From: Ephydatia muelleri
Lineage: Eukaryota > Porifera > Demospongiae > Spongillida > Spongillidae
Assembly: GCA_013339895.1 (NCBI GenBank)
Contig: JABACO010000005.1
Span: 5,466,528 to 5,530,527, forward strand
DNA length: 64,000 bases
Direction of reading: 5' to 3'
Shown here: piece by piece, positions 34,314-44,541 of the stretch
Layout of the letters: every line of letters begins with the position of its first letter
How positions within the stretch are numbered: the stretch's first letter is position 1
Notes under the pieces: generated by a model
Databases searched by the model: none
The model's input: the letters and a program-made list of their open reading frames with translations, nothing else
What the model was told of the DNA's origin: nothing
Position numbers and translations under genes: made by a program

Positions 34314-35159
34314 GGTATGATGTGCGAAACTAACGTTTCATTGCCTATAACCTGCTTTAAAATGAAGTGAAAACGTTTTTTGAATGAAGTTTTAATCATG
34401 ACAACAGTTATAGAGGGTAGTACAATGCAAATAGCATTGAGAAAGTGTTGCAAATGCATAACAAACGAATCAAAACGATGTTTGGAACGTTACGTGCTTT
34501 ACGCAGTTTGCTCAGTTAACCTAGCGGACGCTAAGTAAACCAAGCGGTTATCGCTACGGTAACCTAGCGGTCGCTATGTACACCTAGCACAAAAACGCTA
34601 GCAATTTTATCGGCGCTTATTGGTTAAAACAAAAACATAAAAATCCCATGCGCTGATACTGCATTCGGTGTTCAGTATTCTTGCTGATACGTTTTCTAGT
34701 CATAGGCATTGCATGAGCGCCATATTTTGAAAGGCCAAAGCGCCTAGGAAAATGTACTGTAATAGATTCAGGCATTCGCAATCTGGAACTAGACTACTGA
34801 AAATAAAATCAATGCGTGGAATAAGCGCAAGTCGACAGGGTGTTTATGGCTTGTGTATCACATGATGGACACCTTCTGTCTGAGAAAGTCTCACAATCGT
34901 CGTGACTTATATATGTGCGTTCCTGGTTGGCTCTAATTTAAGTCAAACAAAAGCAATTAGCTAAAAGAAGAGCATAGAAATCACAAGACATACACAGCAG
35001 GGTGTGGTGTGCGCTCTACTCACGGGAAGTGCTCCAATCGACTGATGTCCAACATCTGAGGTTCGTACTGAATGGATGGGGTGTGTCCCGTTCCGTACCC
35101 GGTCCTTACAGTAAACATGAGTCAATGAATTTCATTATAAACTGTTTGTCTATACGTAC

Positions 35160-36265
35160 CAGTGCCGGATTAAGCAAGTGGAGGCCTATAGGCAGTCTGA
35201 TTTTTGGGGCCCCCAGTCCCCAGCCCTACTTCATAATAGCGTCCATGCAGAATATATAATGCATCATCAGGCCATGCAGCGGCAAATTTAATTCATGAAA
35301 ACACATTTACAGCATAAAGTACAAACGTTTAAAAATTCTTCTTTCTTAATTTCATACTAATAAAGTCTTCTAAAATATTCTGGAAGTCTAAATTTTCCAA
35401 AACGTCGTATTCAGTGGCCATTTTCGCAAGCGAATTTAATCTTTCTTGCATCATGGAAGCTCTATGACAGTTTTTCAGAATTTTCAACTTAGAAAAAGTT
35501 CGTTCGCCAGTCGCGTTTGTAATCATTAAGCATCTGTAAATTCTTAGCGCAGTCAATACGTTTGGAAAAGTTGACTGCACCATGTTTTCAGAAATCAGTT
35601 CGTACGATTGCGATGCCGGTATTGTATCACGACGATCTTCCAACTGTGCTGCAAAATACTTAAAATGAACCATTTCTTCCTGAAAGTCGATATCGACATC
35701 ATCAGGATAATTCTCTCTAAATGTCTCTGTTACCAATCTTAATTCATCATCTGATTTGGATGGAAATTCAACTAAAAACCCAAACAACAACTCAATTTTG
35801 TCGTATGCCTGTACGCGACGGTTAAGCTCTGCAGATAGACTATCCAATATCGGAAGATAGGTTTCAATCCTGAACTTGTCTTTTCCAAGTTTTCTACGTC
35901 ATTGTATGTTGATAGATTGCATCACGTTATCGCGTATTCAATGATATAATGTTTACTTTGGGCGATTACGAGATGCAATTTAGCAACATACAATGACGTA
36001 ACGCTCAATTTAGCAACATAAAATGACGTAGCACGTAGAAGCTAGCAATAAACAATGACGTAGGACGCGCTGTGCAGAAGGTCTATATATAGATCTATTA
36101 CTTCATGCCGGATTGCCTAGGCTTATAGGAATTCTGGGAATTTCTGGCCCGGCCCCGCGAATCTTACATGTATTTTTTTTTTTCGCTGCCCAGGGCTGCG
36201 GGGCCCCTAAAGGCGCGGGGCCTGTAGGCAATTGCCTACTTTGCATTATGGTTAATCCGGCACTG
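35160..36265 (-). mobile_element. hAT DNA transposon, internally deleted
   Basis: 14-bp inverted ends CAGTGCCGGATTAA (35160) and TTAATCCGGCACTG (ending 36265). A perfect 8-bp duplication ATACGTAC lies on both sides (35152..35159 and 36266..36273), diagnostic for hAT. Only the 3' part of a transposase remains on the minus strand. Internal GGGGCCCC-rich segments match the second hAT end at 36510. Confidence 0.93.
35329..35847 (-). pseudogene. hAT transposase C-terminal fragment
   Basis: 172 residues ending at 35329. The terminal half has STFPNVLTALRIYRCLMITN and ATGERTFSKLKILKNCHRAS, the hAT dimerisation domain of ZMYM/TTF-type hATs, with the usual basic tail. The DDE Asp residues and the N-terminal zinc finger are absent, so it cannot catalyse transposition. 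It might still dimerise with full-length relatives. Confidence 0.8.
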
Positions 36266-36395
36266 ATACGTACATATACTAGAGATGAGGAAGGCGTATT
36301 GCCATTATACAGATAGCTTAATAGGTCATAATCTCATTGTGTTCATTCGTGTCTAAAGTAAAAATGAGGTACAGGTGTGGTGGTTAGTTAATCTC

Positions 36396-36509
36396 CTCCG
36401 CCTTGTCCTGTAAAACAGGTGTCGTCACTCGCCACAATCATCTGTATAACGTTATTGTTGAGTTCTGCCATCGTGCCCACCTTGAAGTGAGTGTAGAGTT
36501 GGGCAGCGG
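36396..36509 (+). pseudogene. Retroelement fragment interrupted by hAT element 2
   Basis: Reads LSCKTG, then VVTRHNHLYNVIVEFCHRAH and LEVSVELGSG up to the hAT end. Same family as 14555..14790 (nuclease-like C-terminal region of an RT element). The hAT insertion at 36510 cuts it. Confidence 0.5.
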
Positions 36510-39100
36510 CAGTGCCGGATTAAGGGTCACTGGGGCCCCTGGACTAGTTATTTTGAAAGGCCACCCCCCCCCCCCCCCCCCCCCCCCCCTCCTTTTTTTG
36601 AGTTTCAATCGTTGCGCATGGAATTAAATACACTAAATTAAGTGATTAGTACTATTGTATAAGAAGTACAAGTTGTGCAAAAAGGATTTACAATTGAACA
36701 ACTTTTCGACACTTTGCCGCCACAAATTTTTCTATAATGTCTTCAAATTCAATCTGCTGTAGCACCTCAGACTCAATTGCCATGAGTGATAGCCAGTTAA
36801 GTCTGTCTTGATGCATGCATGTTCTTTTCCCATTTTTTATAAGCTTTAGCTTGGAGAACGATCTCTCTCCTGATGCATTGGTTGCCATCAAACTCAAGTG
36901 CATTTGATAAGCAATTTCAACGTTTGGAAAGGTTGATTGGAGACAATGGTTAATAATAATACTGTACAAATTAATAGCTGTACATGTGAATGTACATGTC
37001 GGCATTTCCTAGCTTGTCTGAATTCAAACGTTCGATAAAACAGGAAAAGTGTTGAACTCTTGTGGAAAGCTGAGCTCCAAGTCATTAGGATAGCATTGCT
37101 GTAAGTTTTGAGCCGCTTTTTCTATTTCGTCTGCTCCCATGCTTAGAAATTCTGTAATAAATCCGAAGCGCTTGTGCGCACCACATCATATGCCTGTGTG
37201 CGTAACGTCAAGGCTCCGTTAGATTCATCACCGAATTGCGTTTTTGGTTTCTTTATTCTTTTTTCGGCATCCTTATATTTAGCACTTGGATCCTTTTGTT
37301 TCGCACGCATCTCAATAGCATCAAAGTTCCCTCTAAGTTCTGACATGAAGTCCTGGAGTGACTGTAGCAGTTTGACAGCTGTTCCTAGCTCAATTTCAGC
37401 ACTTTGAAGAGCCATACTAACTCTGTTGAACCTTTCCAAAATGATGTTCCAAAATACAGCCATGAAGACAGTGTCCAGGTAAGATAACGAAATATGAAGG
37501 CCGTTAGCTTCTTGTTGGGTATCTGCTCGCTGTTCAGGATCTTGCACAATATGTAGAAGAGCAGCTCGAATATTATCGTATCCTTCTGACAGTCCTTTTA
37601 TTAGTAGCTTCAGCACGAGCTGACCATCGCGTATCAGACAAACACTTGAGCACTCTTCTTTCCCCTTCAAGATATTGTACAAGTATCCCCCATCTGCTTG
37701 TACTAGCAATAAAAAAGGTGAACAGTTTCTGAACCAAGCTGAAGAAATTTGTTGCTTCCACACAAGATTCAACAACGCAAACACCTATTCAATTTTGTGA
37801 ATGTGCAGCACAAGGCACGTACAATGCCAACGGATTTATATCACATAGTTTAGCTTGCATACCATTATTTTTCCAAGACATGTTTGCTGAATTATCGTAG
37901 GTCTGTCCGCGCATGTTCATAATATCTATACTATGATTTTCAAGAAACTGCACTGCTGTAGTGGCAAGGAATTCACCTGTATGACTCTGGATAGGTAAAA
38001 AAAGAAGAAAACGCTCTTGTATGTTGTGCGACTGCTTATTTACATATCGTACTATAACCGTAAGCTGGTCTACATGACATAGGTCTGGAGTTGAGTCAAC
38101 AGAAAGTGAATAATACTTGGCTTCTTTTAGTTCAGTAATGATAACAGATAACACTGTGTTGCCCATGATTTCTATAAACTCTTCGCATATTGTTCATGAC
38201 AAATATGATGGCCTACCTTTACCTTTGTTTCCATAGGTTTCAATGTGGTTTCTAAGAAATGGGTCAAATTTGCTTATCAGCTCAAGTACACCGAGGTACA
38301 TGTAGATTCCATAGTGTGGTGAGTTAAGGATTTCATTATCTTCTCGAAACGGCAAACCATGCACGTTCTGATAAAAATTTAATGACAGCAACCACACGTT
38401 TTAGAATATCATGCCAGTATCTCTTCTCAGCTTCTAATTGTTTCCCAATTTCACAATCTATTCTTCCGCACACTTGTCTCTGACTTGAGTATGCTACTTG
38501 AGCGCTATGGTGTGCAGCGTTATTTTCATGATCAATCAATCTACTGGATGCATGCTTCCAATCACTGAATCCAGTACCTGAAAACTGTGTTGTAATGTGC
38601 TTGTCACCAAACAGAACACATATAAAGCAGAAAATACTTCCTGTGGAAGGGGAGTAAACAATCCATTCTCGAGCAATTTCTTCACCAGAAAGATGCTTTC
38701 GAAAGAGGAGATGTTTAGAGAATTTTCTGCTTTGGTCCTTAAACTGTCGTTCAGAAGCTGCAAAATTGCCATCATAATTCTGGCACTCTTTAGGTCCTTT
38801 CATGCTCCAGTATTCACACACCTCTTTTAAAATGTTCTTCCACAAAGCAACATCGCCACTATATTCTGGCAACAAGGAAATACTGGATTTGGAGCTACTG
38901 CATTCGGAACTACTGCATTTGTCAATTGGATAACCAGGAGAAGCATTGTCTTCATGTCCGCTCTCCGCGTGAGAGCCAAGCGAGAGAGCTTCAGCCTCCA
39001 AAGGAATCATGCCTTCGCCCAAGCTCAAGCAAATTATCAAAGCACAGTTGGCAGGTCTGTGTTAGGGATAGTGTTTTGTACGTTCAAAAGAAGAAAAAAG
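36510..39100 (-). mobile_element. hAT DNA transposon 2, one end missing
   Basis: The left end CAGTGCCGGATTAAG (36510) is the same TIR as hAT 1. A run of 26 C lies just inside (36564..36589). A nearly complete transposase is encoded on the minus strand from 39040 to 36688. I find no matching right end before the integrase pseudogene at about 39180, so that end was lost or replaced. Confidence 0.75.
36688..39040 (-). pseudogene. hAT transposase, ZMYM1-like, multiply frameshifted
   Basis: Minus strand in order. 39040..38336: ISLLPEYSGDVALWKN, then the TTF-type zinc finger (REWIVYSPSTGSIFCFICVL, FSDWKHASSRLIDHENNAAH). 38397..38194: LELISKFDPFLRNHIETYGN. 38166..37789: DUF4371-like core with YYSLSVDSTPDLCHVDQLTV (catalytic Asp region) and MRGQTYDNSANMS. 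37784..37143: core and helical insertion with LEGERRVLKCLSDTRW. 37005..36688: dimerisation domain, NASGERSFSKLKLIKNGKR. All conserved blocks remain, but at least four frame changes are needed, so it is inactive. Relatives with this layout include ZMYM1-like host genes. Confidence 0.82.
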
Positions 39101-39185
39101 ACAATAGCGTAAGTGTACAGGGGCTAATCATACGTAGTTGTACAAGAATTGATCATCATTCTGTGGACTTTAGATATTTGGACTG

Positions 39186-40260
39186 AGGTTCTTCAGAACC
39201 CGAGAAGAGCAGGTGAAGATTTTAGCTGCTTGCCATCTCGATCCAACTGCTGGGCACATGGGCGAGAAGCGAACAGTCAAAAGGATCACTGAGCGCTACA
39301 TTTGGAATGGGATAGTCAAAGATGTGAAAGAAATGGTATGCTACACAATTTACCATGTTATCTTTTGTGAGATGTGTTAAGCTGTTATTCTCATGGTAAT
39401 GTTTATCAATACAACACTCTATAGTAACCATGCCATGGCATGATTTTAGTTTGTCTCATACATAACAGTTATTTATGAGAATGGGGATTCCGAAGATTTA
39501 ACCTCTGACAATGGAAGTGAATTCAAGAATGAACTTATGCACAATTGGCAATGTTATTATTAGGAATAAAAAGGATTTTCACTACACTGTATCACCCACA
39601 GGTTAGCCTGTATTTTTAATTTACACACATGTACTGGTATACCATTTGTAATTAGTCACTACAGCGTACTTGCTTCTTTTGAACATTAAAAATTACTCTG
39701 ACATTTGCTCTTAAAGGGCAATGGACTCGACGAAAGATTCAACCAAACTCTTCAAAACATGCTGATTAAGTTCATTTCTGAGAAGAGAAATACGTGGGAT
39801 GACTTGTTGGACACATGCATAGCTATGCATACAATACATCAGTCCATGAGTCTACCTCATTTACACCTTTTGAGGTGATGTTTGGCTGTAAAGCTATACT
39901 GCCAATAGATGTTGAAATGGACATTGCCAGTCCATACATCAATGATTGAAAGATTAAGTGAATAGCGTCTTAAAACCCTCACCATGGTCAAAAGCGCATT
40001 CATCGAGCACAAAAGAAACAAAGAGATGCATATGATAAAAAGCACGCACTTTCCGATTCTTATGTATTAGGTGACCTAGTATTAACAAAGGATTTTAAAA
40101 GGAAGAAAAGAGCTGGAGGAAAATTGGATGCACAGTTGGACCTTACATTATAACAGAGGTACATGGGAAAGGAACATACCGCCTACTACATACATGGAAA
40201 ATAAAGAGTGTATTGTGGAAAGGGTAAGTGGAATACATCTTAAGCCTTACATAGCTGTGC
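39186..40260 (+). pseudogene. Ginger/GIN-like integrase pseudogene
   Basis: Exon-like pieces. 39206..39350: zinc finger half, ILAACHLDPTAGHMGEKRTV then RITERYIWNGIVKD. About 39498..39600: DLTSDNGSEFKNELM, the second Asp. 39717..39850: GNGLDERFNQTLQNMLIKFI, the catalytic Glu, preceded by a splice-like TTAAAG. Then about 39870..40260: MFGCKAILPIDVEM-like block and HQRAQKKQRDAYDKKHA with LGDLVLTKDFKRKKR. Interrupted integrases without RT fit Ginger DNA transposons or their host derivatives. The exon with the first Asp is not visible, and frames break repeatedly. Confidence 0.6.
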
Positions 40261-40263
40261 AGA

Positions 40264-40998
40264 GTGGTGATGAAAGGATGCTACACAAAAAAAAAGAGAA
40301 ATGATTGTGCAAAAGCCTCTGTTGAATTGGAATGTGAAGTGATTGAATTGGGCAAACTCAATTGCTCTAGTATATGGGAGCAGTTGAATTCTTCAAATCT
40401 TCTTCAATTTTGGAGAACTGGTGCAAATGAACTTCACTATGAAGCTAAGGAGGATGATGAAACATTAGATGTAAGTGAAATGGTTGTATGTATATACAGT
40501 GGACAGAATGCAGAACATGGTTTGGTGGAATACAGCTATGGAGGTGATTTTGTAATCATAAGCAATGATTTGTATGATGGATTTGAGACATTTAAGAAGA
40601 AGGTGTATTCCTATGTGGACAGAGCATTCAGTATGGTCAAAGCAGTATAGTTAATTGATGTTTGGTGTACATCATGTGGTGGGGTAACTCTGAAGCCACT
40701 GCATTTATTCGGAAGCGTATACTATCTAATGTCTTCAGCACAGCTTGATTCATTGTGCCAGTGGGTGTATGCTAAGCGAAGCTTGTTCTCTTGCAAAGAT
40801 GAATTTAGCTTGAACAGAATTGTGGAAAGTGATGATCAAACTTCAAAACACCCAGATGCTATGGTAGAGGAAATTGCCAAAGATGGTCCAAATACTATCT
40901 CATCTTTGCCAGCATGTGATGAGTGGCAAAAAAGTCTATGTCAATTGCTTGGCATGATATTTGTAAGAAGGAGTATTACTCATATTCTCAACCTATAG
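40264..40998 (+). pseudogene. Unknown region between integrase and OTU domain
   Basis: Two good frames, 40264..40650 (VELECEVIELGKLNCSSIWE, VEYSYGGDFVIISNDLYDGF) and 40729..40998 (LDSLCQWVYAKRSLFSCKDE). I recognise no domain. They lie in the same orientation between integrase and OTU sequences, so they are likely the middle of the same protein, separated by one short frame loss. Confidence 0.4.
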
Positions 40999-41002
40999 AA
41001 TT

Positions 41003-41451
41003 TAGCCAGCCTGCTGCAACAGAAAGAATTCGAGGAAATGGTAACTGCTTTTTTTGAGCTTTGGCATTTGTAATAACTGGCTCCCAAGATGAACATCAAG
41101 AACTCAGAGATAACACAACAACATACATGCAACACAATGCTGGAATTTTATCATGCTACCTTAATGCTCATGGATGAATATCTAGCAAGAACAGACATGC
41201 ACAGTTCATCTGTCTGGGCTACAGAAGTAGAAATATTTGCATTTGCAGTGTACAATATGTTACAGACACCTATAATGGTGTTTTGTAAATTTGGACATAC
41301 ATACAAGTGGCTGCAGTTTTTGCCACATCCCTGTGAAGACAGCAGTGTTGTATGTGCAGTGCATTCCAAAGAAGCTATTTATTTGCTCAATATATCCAAC
41401 CACTATGAACCTGTTAGGCGAATCATAAATTCATGTATGAATCGTGTCTGA
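41003..41451 (+). pseudogene. OTU-type cysteine protease domain, broken
   Basis: Begins FSQPAATERIRGNGNCFF, the OTU active-site block with the catalytic Cys (usually GDGNC). The next codon is TGA where Arg is usual, then ALAFVITGSQDEHQELR. After a frameshift near 41165 it continues WATEVEIFAFAVYNMLQTPI, VFCKFGHTYKWLQF and YLLNISNHYEPVRRI, which holds the catalytic His. OTU enzymes remove ubiquitin. Downstream of an integrase it was probably part of a transposon polyprotein. Catalytic residues survive, but one stop and one indel inactivate it. Confidence 0.68.
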
Positions 41452-42816
41452 ATCACTTTTTGGCCGATTTAATAACAGATGTTTAATTATTGCCTATATC
41501 ATAACAATTATTTTGCACAACAAATCAACACACTGTGAAGCGTTCAATAATATTTATAACGATTGTAAAAACGTTCATTTCTACCAGTATGAGATAATTA
41601 ATGTCAATGTTACTTAATGACCGTGTAGGAAAATTGTTATGCCTGGACGAAAAAAATGAGTTGCACCTAGAAGCACTGAGAAGACATGCATCCTTATCTC
41701 AATTACAAAGCCGATTTTCTTTTTCAAAATGATAACCACAAACCTACATATGCAATTGGGACATATAATATAGCTATACTCACCGGGTCTATAACCGCGC
41801 GACAACTTACGTCTAGCATAGATGGTTAACTTTAGGCAGCCATAGAGTGGTATACTGCTACCTAATTATAAATTGTGTGTTTGTATGCCATATCACAGTG
41901 CAGCTCCATATGGTACATATACTTGCAACAAATCGATTACCTACGTCACGGCAATGTATTCGACATCCTATATAGCTAAAGGCCCTTTCTCACAACCCGG
42001 TACACTTTTGGCAAGGTCGGTACACTTTTCGCAATCAAAATTGTACCGCCAGGTACAATTTTCGCCCGGTATAATTTTTGCGTGACACCCACACCATCTA
42101 TACCTATCCAACTCTAGCTCCACACACACCACACATAACCATCCTACATGCATGCTCACCCCACCCCACAAAACCCTTTCTCACCTGAGCCTGAACAATG
42201 GACTGGGTTGGAGGATCAGCTTAAGGGAATGGTGCTAAAATTACGACCTCCAAGTTTACGGAAAGTTTCATCATAGCTCGTGTAAAGGCTTCACTGGATG
42301 ACTTCTATACTGTCCAAGAGAAGAAAAGATGAAAGATTTTTTAAACCTGTATCATGTACCACAGGTTATTTTATGCAGTGCACATGATTACGTAATTCTG
42401 TAATTCCAGTGTCTTTCGATACAATCCTTGAGACATGAATGGTTAACTTGGACTCAGCTGGGCAAGCCACTCCCACTTGAAACTGTCATAGGCGTAAATG
42501 ACTCCTGGACATACATGACTTACCCGTCATTTACACCTAAGCTGTGATAACTCCTCTTAGGCACTCTCCATGTGAATTCCATATCCCCATGCACCTGTTG
42601 TATGGTAAGGATGAATTTAGTATTGTCAAAGGTTTTCTAAGTTGGAATTGGTATCCTGGGGGCATTTTGAAGGGAGACACAGCTAGGCGCAAATGCCAAG
42701 TTCGAGAGTGGAGTCCCCTACATCAAAAAGGAATTTAAGGAGACAGTGATGAGGAAGGGTGGAGTGGTTATGCTAAAAACGTAGACGAAAAAGATGCAAT
42801 CTTGAGTCATGACACA
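41452..42816. other. No gene; Ginger remnants and a short repeat cluster
   Basis: AT-rich DNA. 42725..42800 (GGAATTTAAGGAGACAGTGA, then CTAAAAACGTAGACGAAAA) parallels 21630..21690 of the Ginger fragment before unit A, so the duplication probably extended here in decayed form. Confidence 0.45.
41998..42085. repeat. Cluster of four CCGGTACAxTTTTxGC motifs
   Basis: CGGTACACTTTTGGC, CGGTACACTTTTCGC, an inverted GCAATCAAAATTGTACCG, then AGGTACAATTTTCGC and CGGTATAATTTTTGCG, at spacings of about 18-24 bases. Direct repeats of CCCTTTCTCAC lie outside at 41983 and 42174. It resembles a transposon end or protein-binding array. Confidence 0.5.
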
Positions 42817-43338
42817 GCTACAAGCATAAAACAATTATTGAAAGCAATCAAATTCTGCACAAAATCATTTCCACACTGTTTTAGCAGATTTGCAATCTAC
42901 ATTACTGTATCAAAGTAAGGGGTACTCTCAGGCATTGATAAGTGAAGGAAGGTATGCATCTAGTAAACCAAATACTCAATGCAGTTGATATGCTCACTTC
43001 TGCTATCTCATGCAATCACTAGGGAAGGTTCATTGGCATGTCAGGTATTAACTTCCTCTACATTACGGCAGATAAAGAGTCTACATTTCAATTGCTGCTT
43101 GCCAAGCACCTGCCCAAGTTAATCCTGTTTTCATGGCAACACAAAGCAACATAGTTTCACATAACGTTGATTTATTGCCCAGTTTTGAGAGACTTCTGCA
43201 TGTGGTCACTCATGATCTGGACTACACATATAGCATTATTGAATACTGCAGAAATTCGTCTTCCATATGTAATACCATTATCATTTCATGGATCCCCAAT
43301 TAGTTGGTTGTCTCCTCTGTATGCATAATACCAGAGCT

Positions 43339-43446
43339 ATCAGACCTCATGGATTCCACTGAGAGCCTGCCCCCTCTTCAACATTGCACCCCATTCACTG
43401 CAATGTGGAAGAATGGGCAGGCTCAGTGGAATCCATGAGGTCTGAT
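43339..43446. other. Conserved hairpin, unit B copy
   Basis: Arms ATCAGACCTCATGGATTCCA...CAACATTG and inverse; loop near CACCCCATTCACTG. Stem better matched than in unit A. Confidence 0.6.
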
Positions 43447-44541
43447 AACTCGGATAAAGCAAAATAATTTATTTTTAGCTATCAAATTCACATTGCCCAT
43501 ACATGTACACTGTTGAAAAATGATTCCAGTCAAATTTCAACAAAGCTATCAATGTGTTTCAAATGCTTCAAAGTGTTTCTTCATCATTGATGAGTACAGG
43601 AAGAGGCATCCTTTTGCTTTGGCACATCACCTGGTGGTAAATAATATACATGCAATGTTAATTTATGCATGGGAGAGGGCTCACCAAATGTGGGGTTATG
43701 ACACAAATGATTACAAAAATACATAGCTAACTGAACCAAAAATATTATATCTCCAGAAACTGAATACATTGGTTCCTGCAATTTCAGTATGGGAAAACTC
43801 TTTTGATGCTATACATGCTATCGATAGCAGCTAAAGGAGTCCTGTCCATATTGATTTTGATTGTTTAATTCTTTGTCAGAAATATTTGCTGAACAAAGGA
43901 TCAAGTCAGCTTTTATTTTTCGTTAGACTCGTGCCATCAATGTAGCATTCCACAGTTCTCTTATTTTATTCCACAATATGACAACCACAGAAAACTAAAA
44001 ACCAACACTCAAAAAACATCCAGCTTGGTATTCACATGTATTGATATAATGCGAAAACCGAGTTTCACCGGTTTGCACACAGAAATGATACAGAACTTCT
44101 TTTACATTCAGTACCAAAGATGCATGTCATGCCTTCAATGGATTTCTTAATCACTCGATATATATTGAGTCAAACGGCCACTTTGTTGATCTTTAGCAAT
44201 GAATATTATATTATTCATACATTCATACATATGGGACAGTGCAAGAAAGTAGCAAGCTGTGACTGCAAAATAAATTCATAGGGTTTAAACAAACTGATAT
44301 CCATGTATCTTCAAGGCAAACCTGATGATAACTTCAAATTCACACTATATGCTTTTTAGTATAAAATAGAAGCAATAGGATGTGTGATCATAGATACCTG
44401 ACCCCGAAGAGTGCACTGGACAGTCTAGAGTATTGATTATTAGTCAAAACAGTTGCTTCTGCACTGTCCAATGTGTATCATTATCATACAAGCTTCAACA
44501 AGGTACAATGGTGCATGTATTAGTTCAAACAATCAACACAG

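Larger units (their letters stand above)
31999..34623 (+). mobile_element. piggyBac-type DNA transposon
   Basis: Flanked by TTAA on both sides (31995..31998 and 34624..34627). Terminal repeats are CCAATATCCGCCGA and, inverted on the right, CCAATAAGCGCCGA. Subterminal motifs include a perfect 22-bp palindrome at 32012..32033 (half site AATGCTAGGTT) and three AACCTAGCGG-like repeats at 34518..34575. The transposase lies between. The duplicated locus near 63545 lacks the whole element, as expected for an insertion after duplication. The transposase is split over three frames, so the copy is probably inactive. Confidence 0.9.
28690..35035. repeat. Segmental duplication, receptor half, copy A
   Basis: Alignable with 60400..64000 outside the two insertions above: shared exons, TAGGCATTGCATGAGCGCCA, AATCGTCGTG and AAAGCAATTAGCTA. 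It stops shortly before the hAT element at 35160. Confidence 0.85.

Noticed and set aside
41998..42085. Regularly spaced repeats considered as a CRISPR array
   Set aside because: Motifs are degenerate, partly inverted, spacers are only a few bases, and the DNA is animal.
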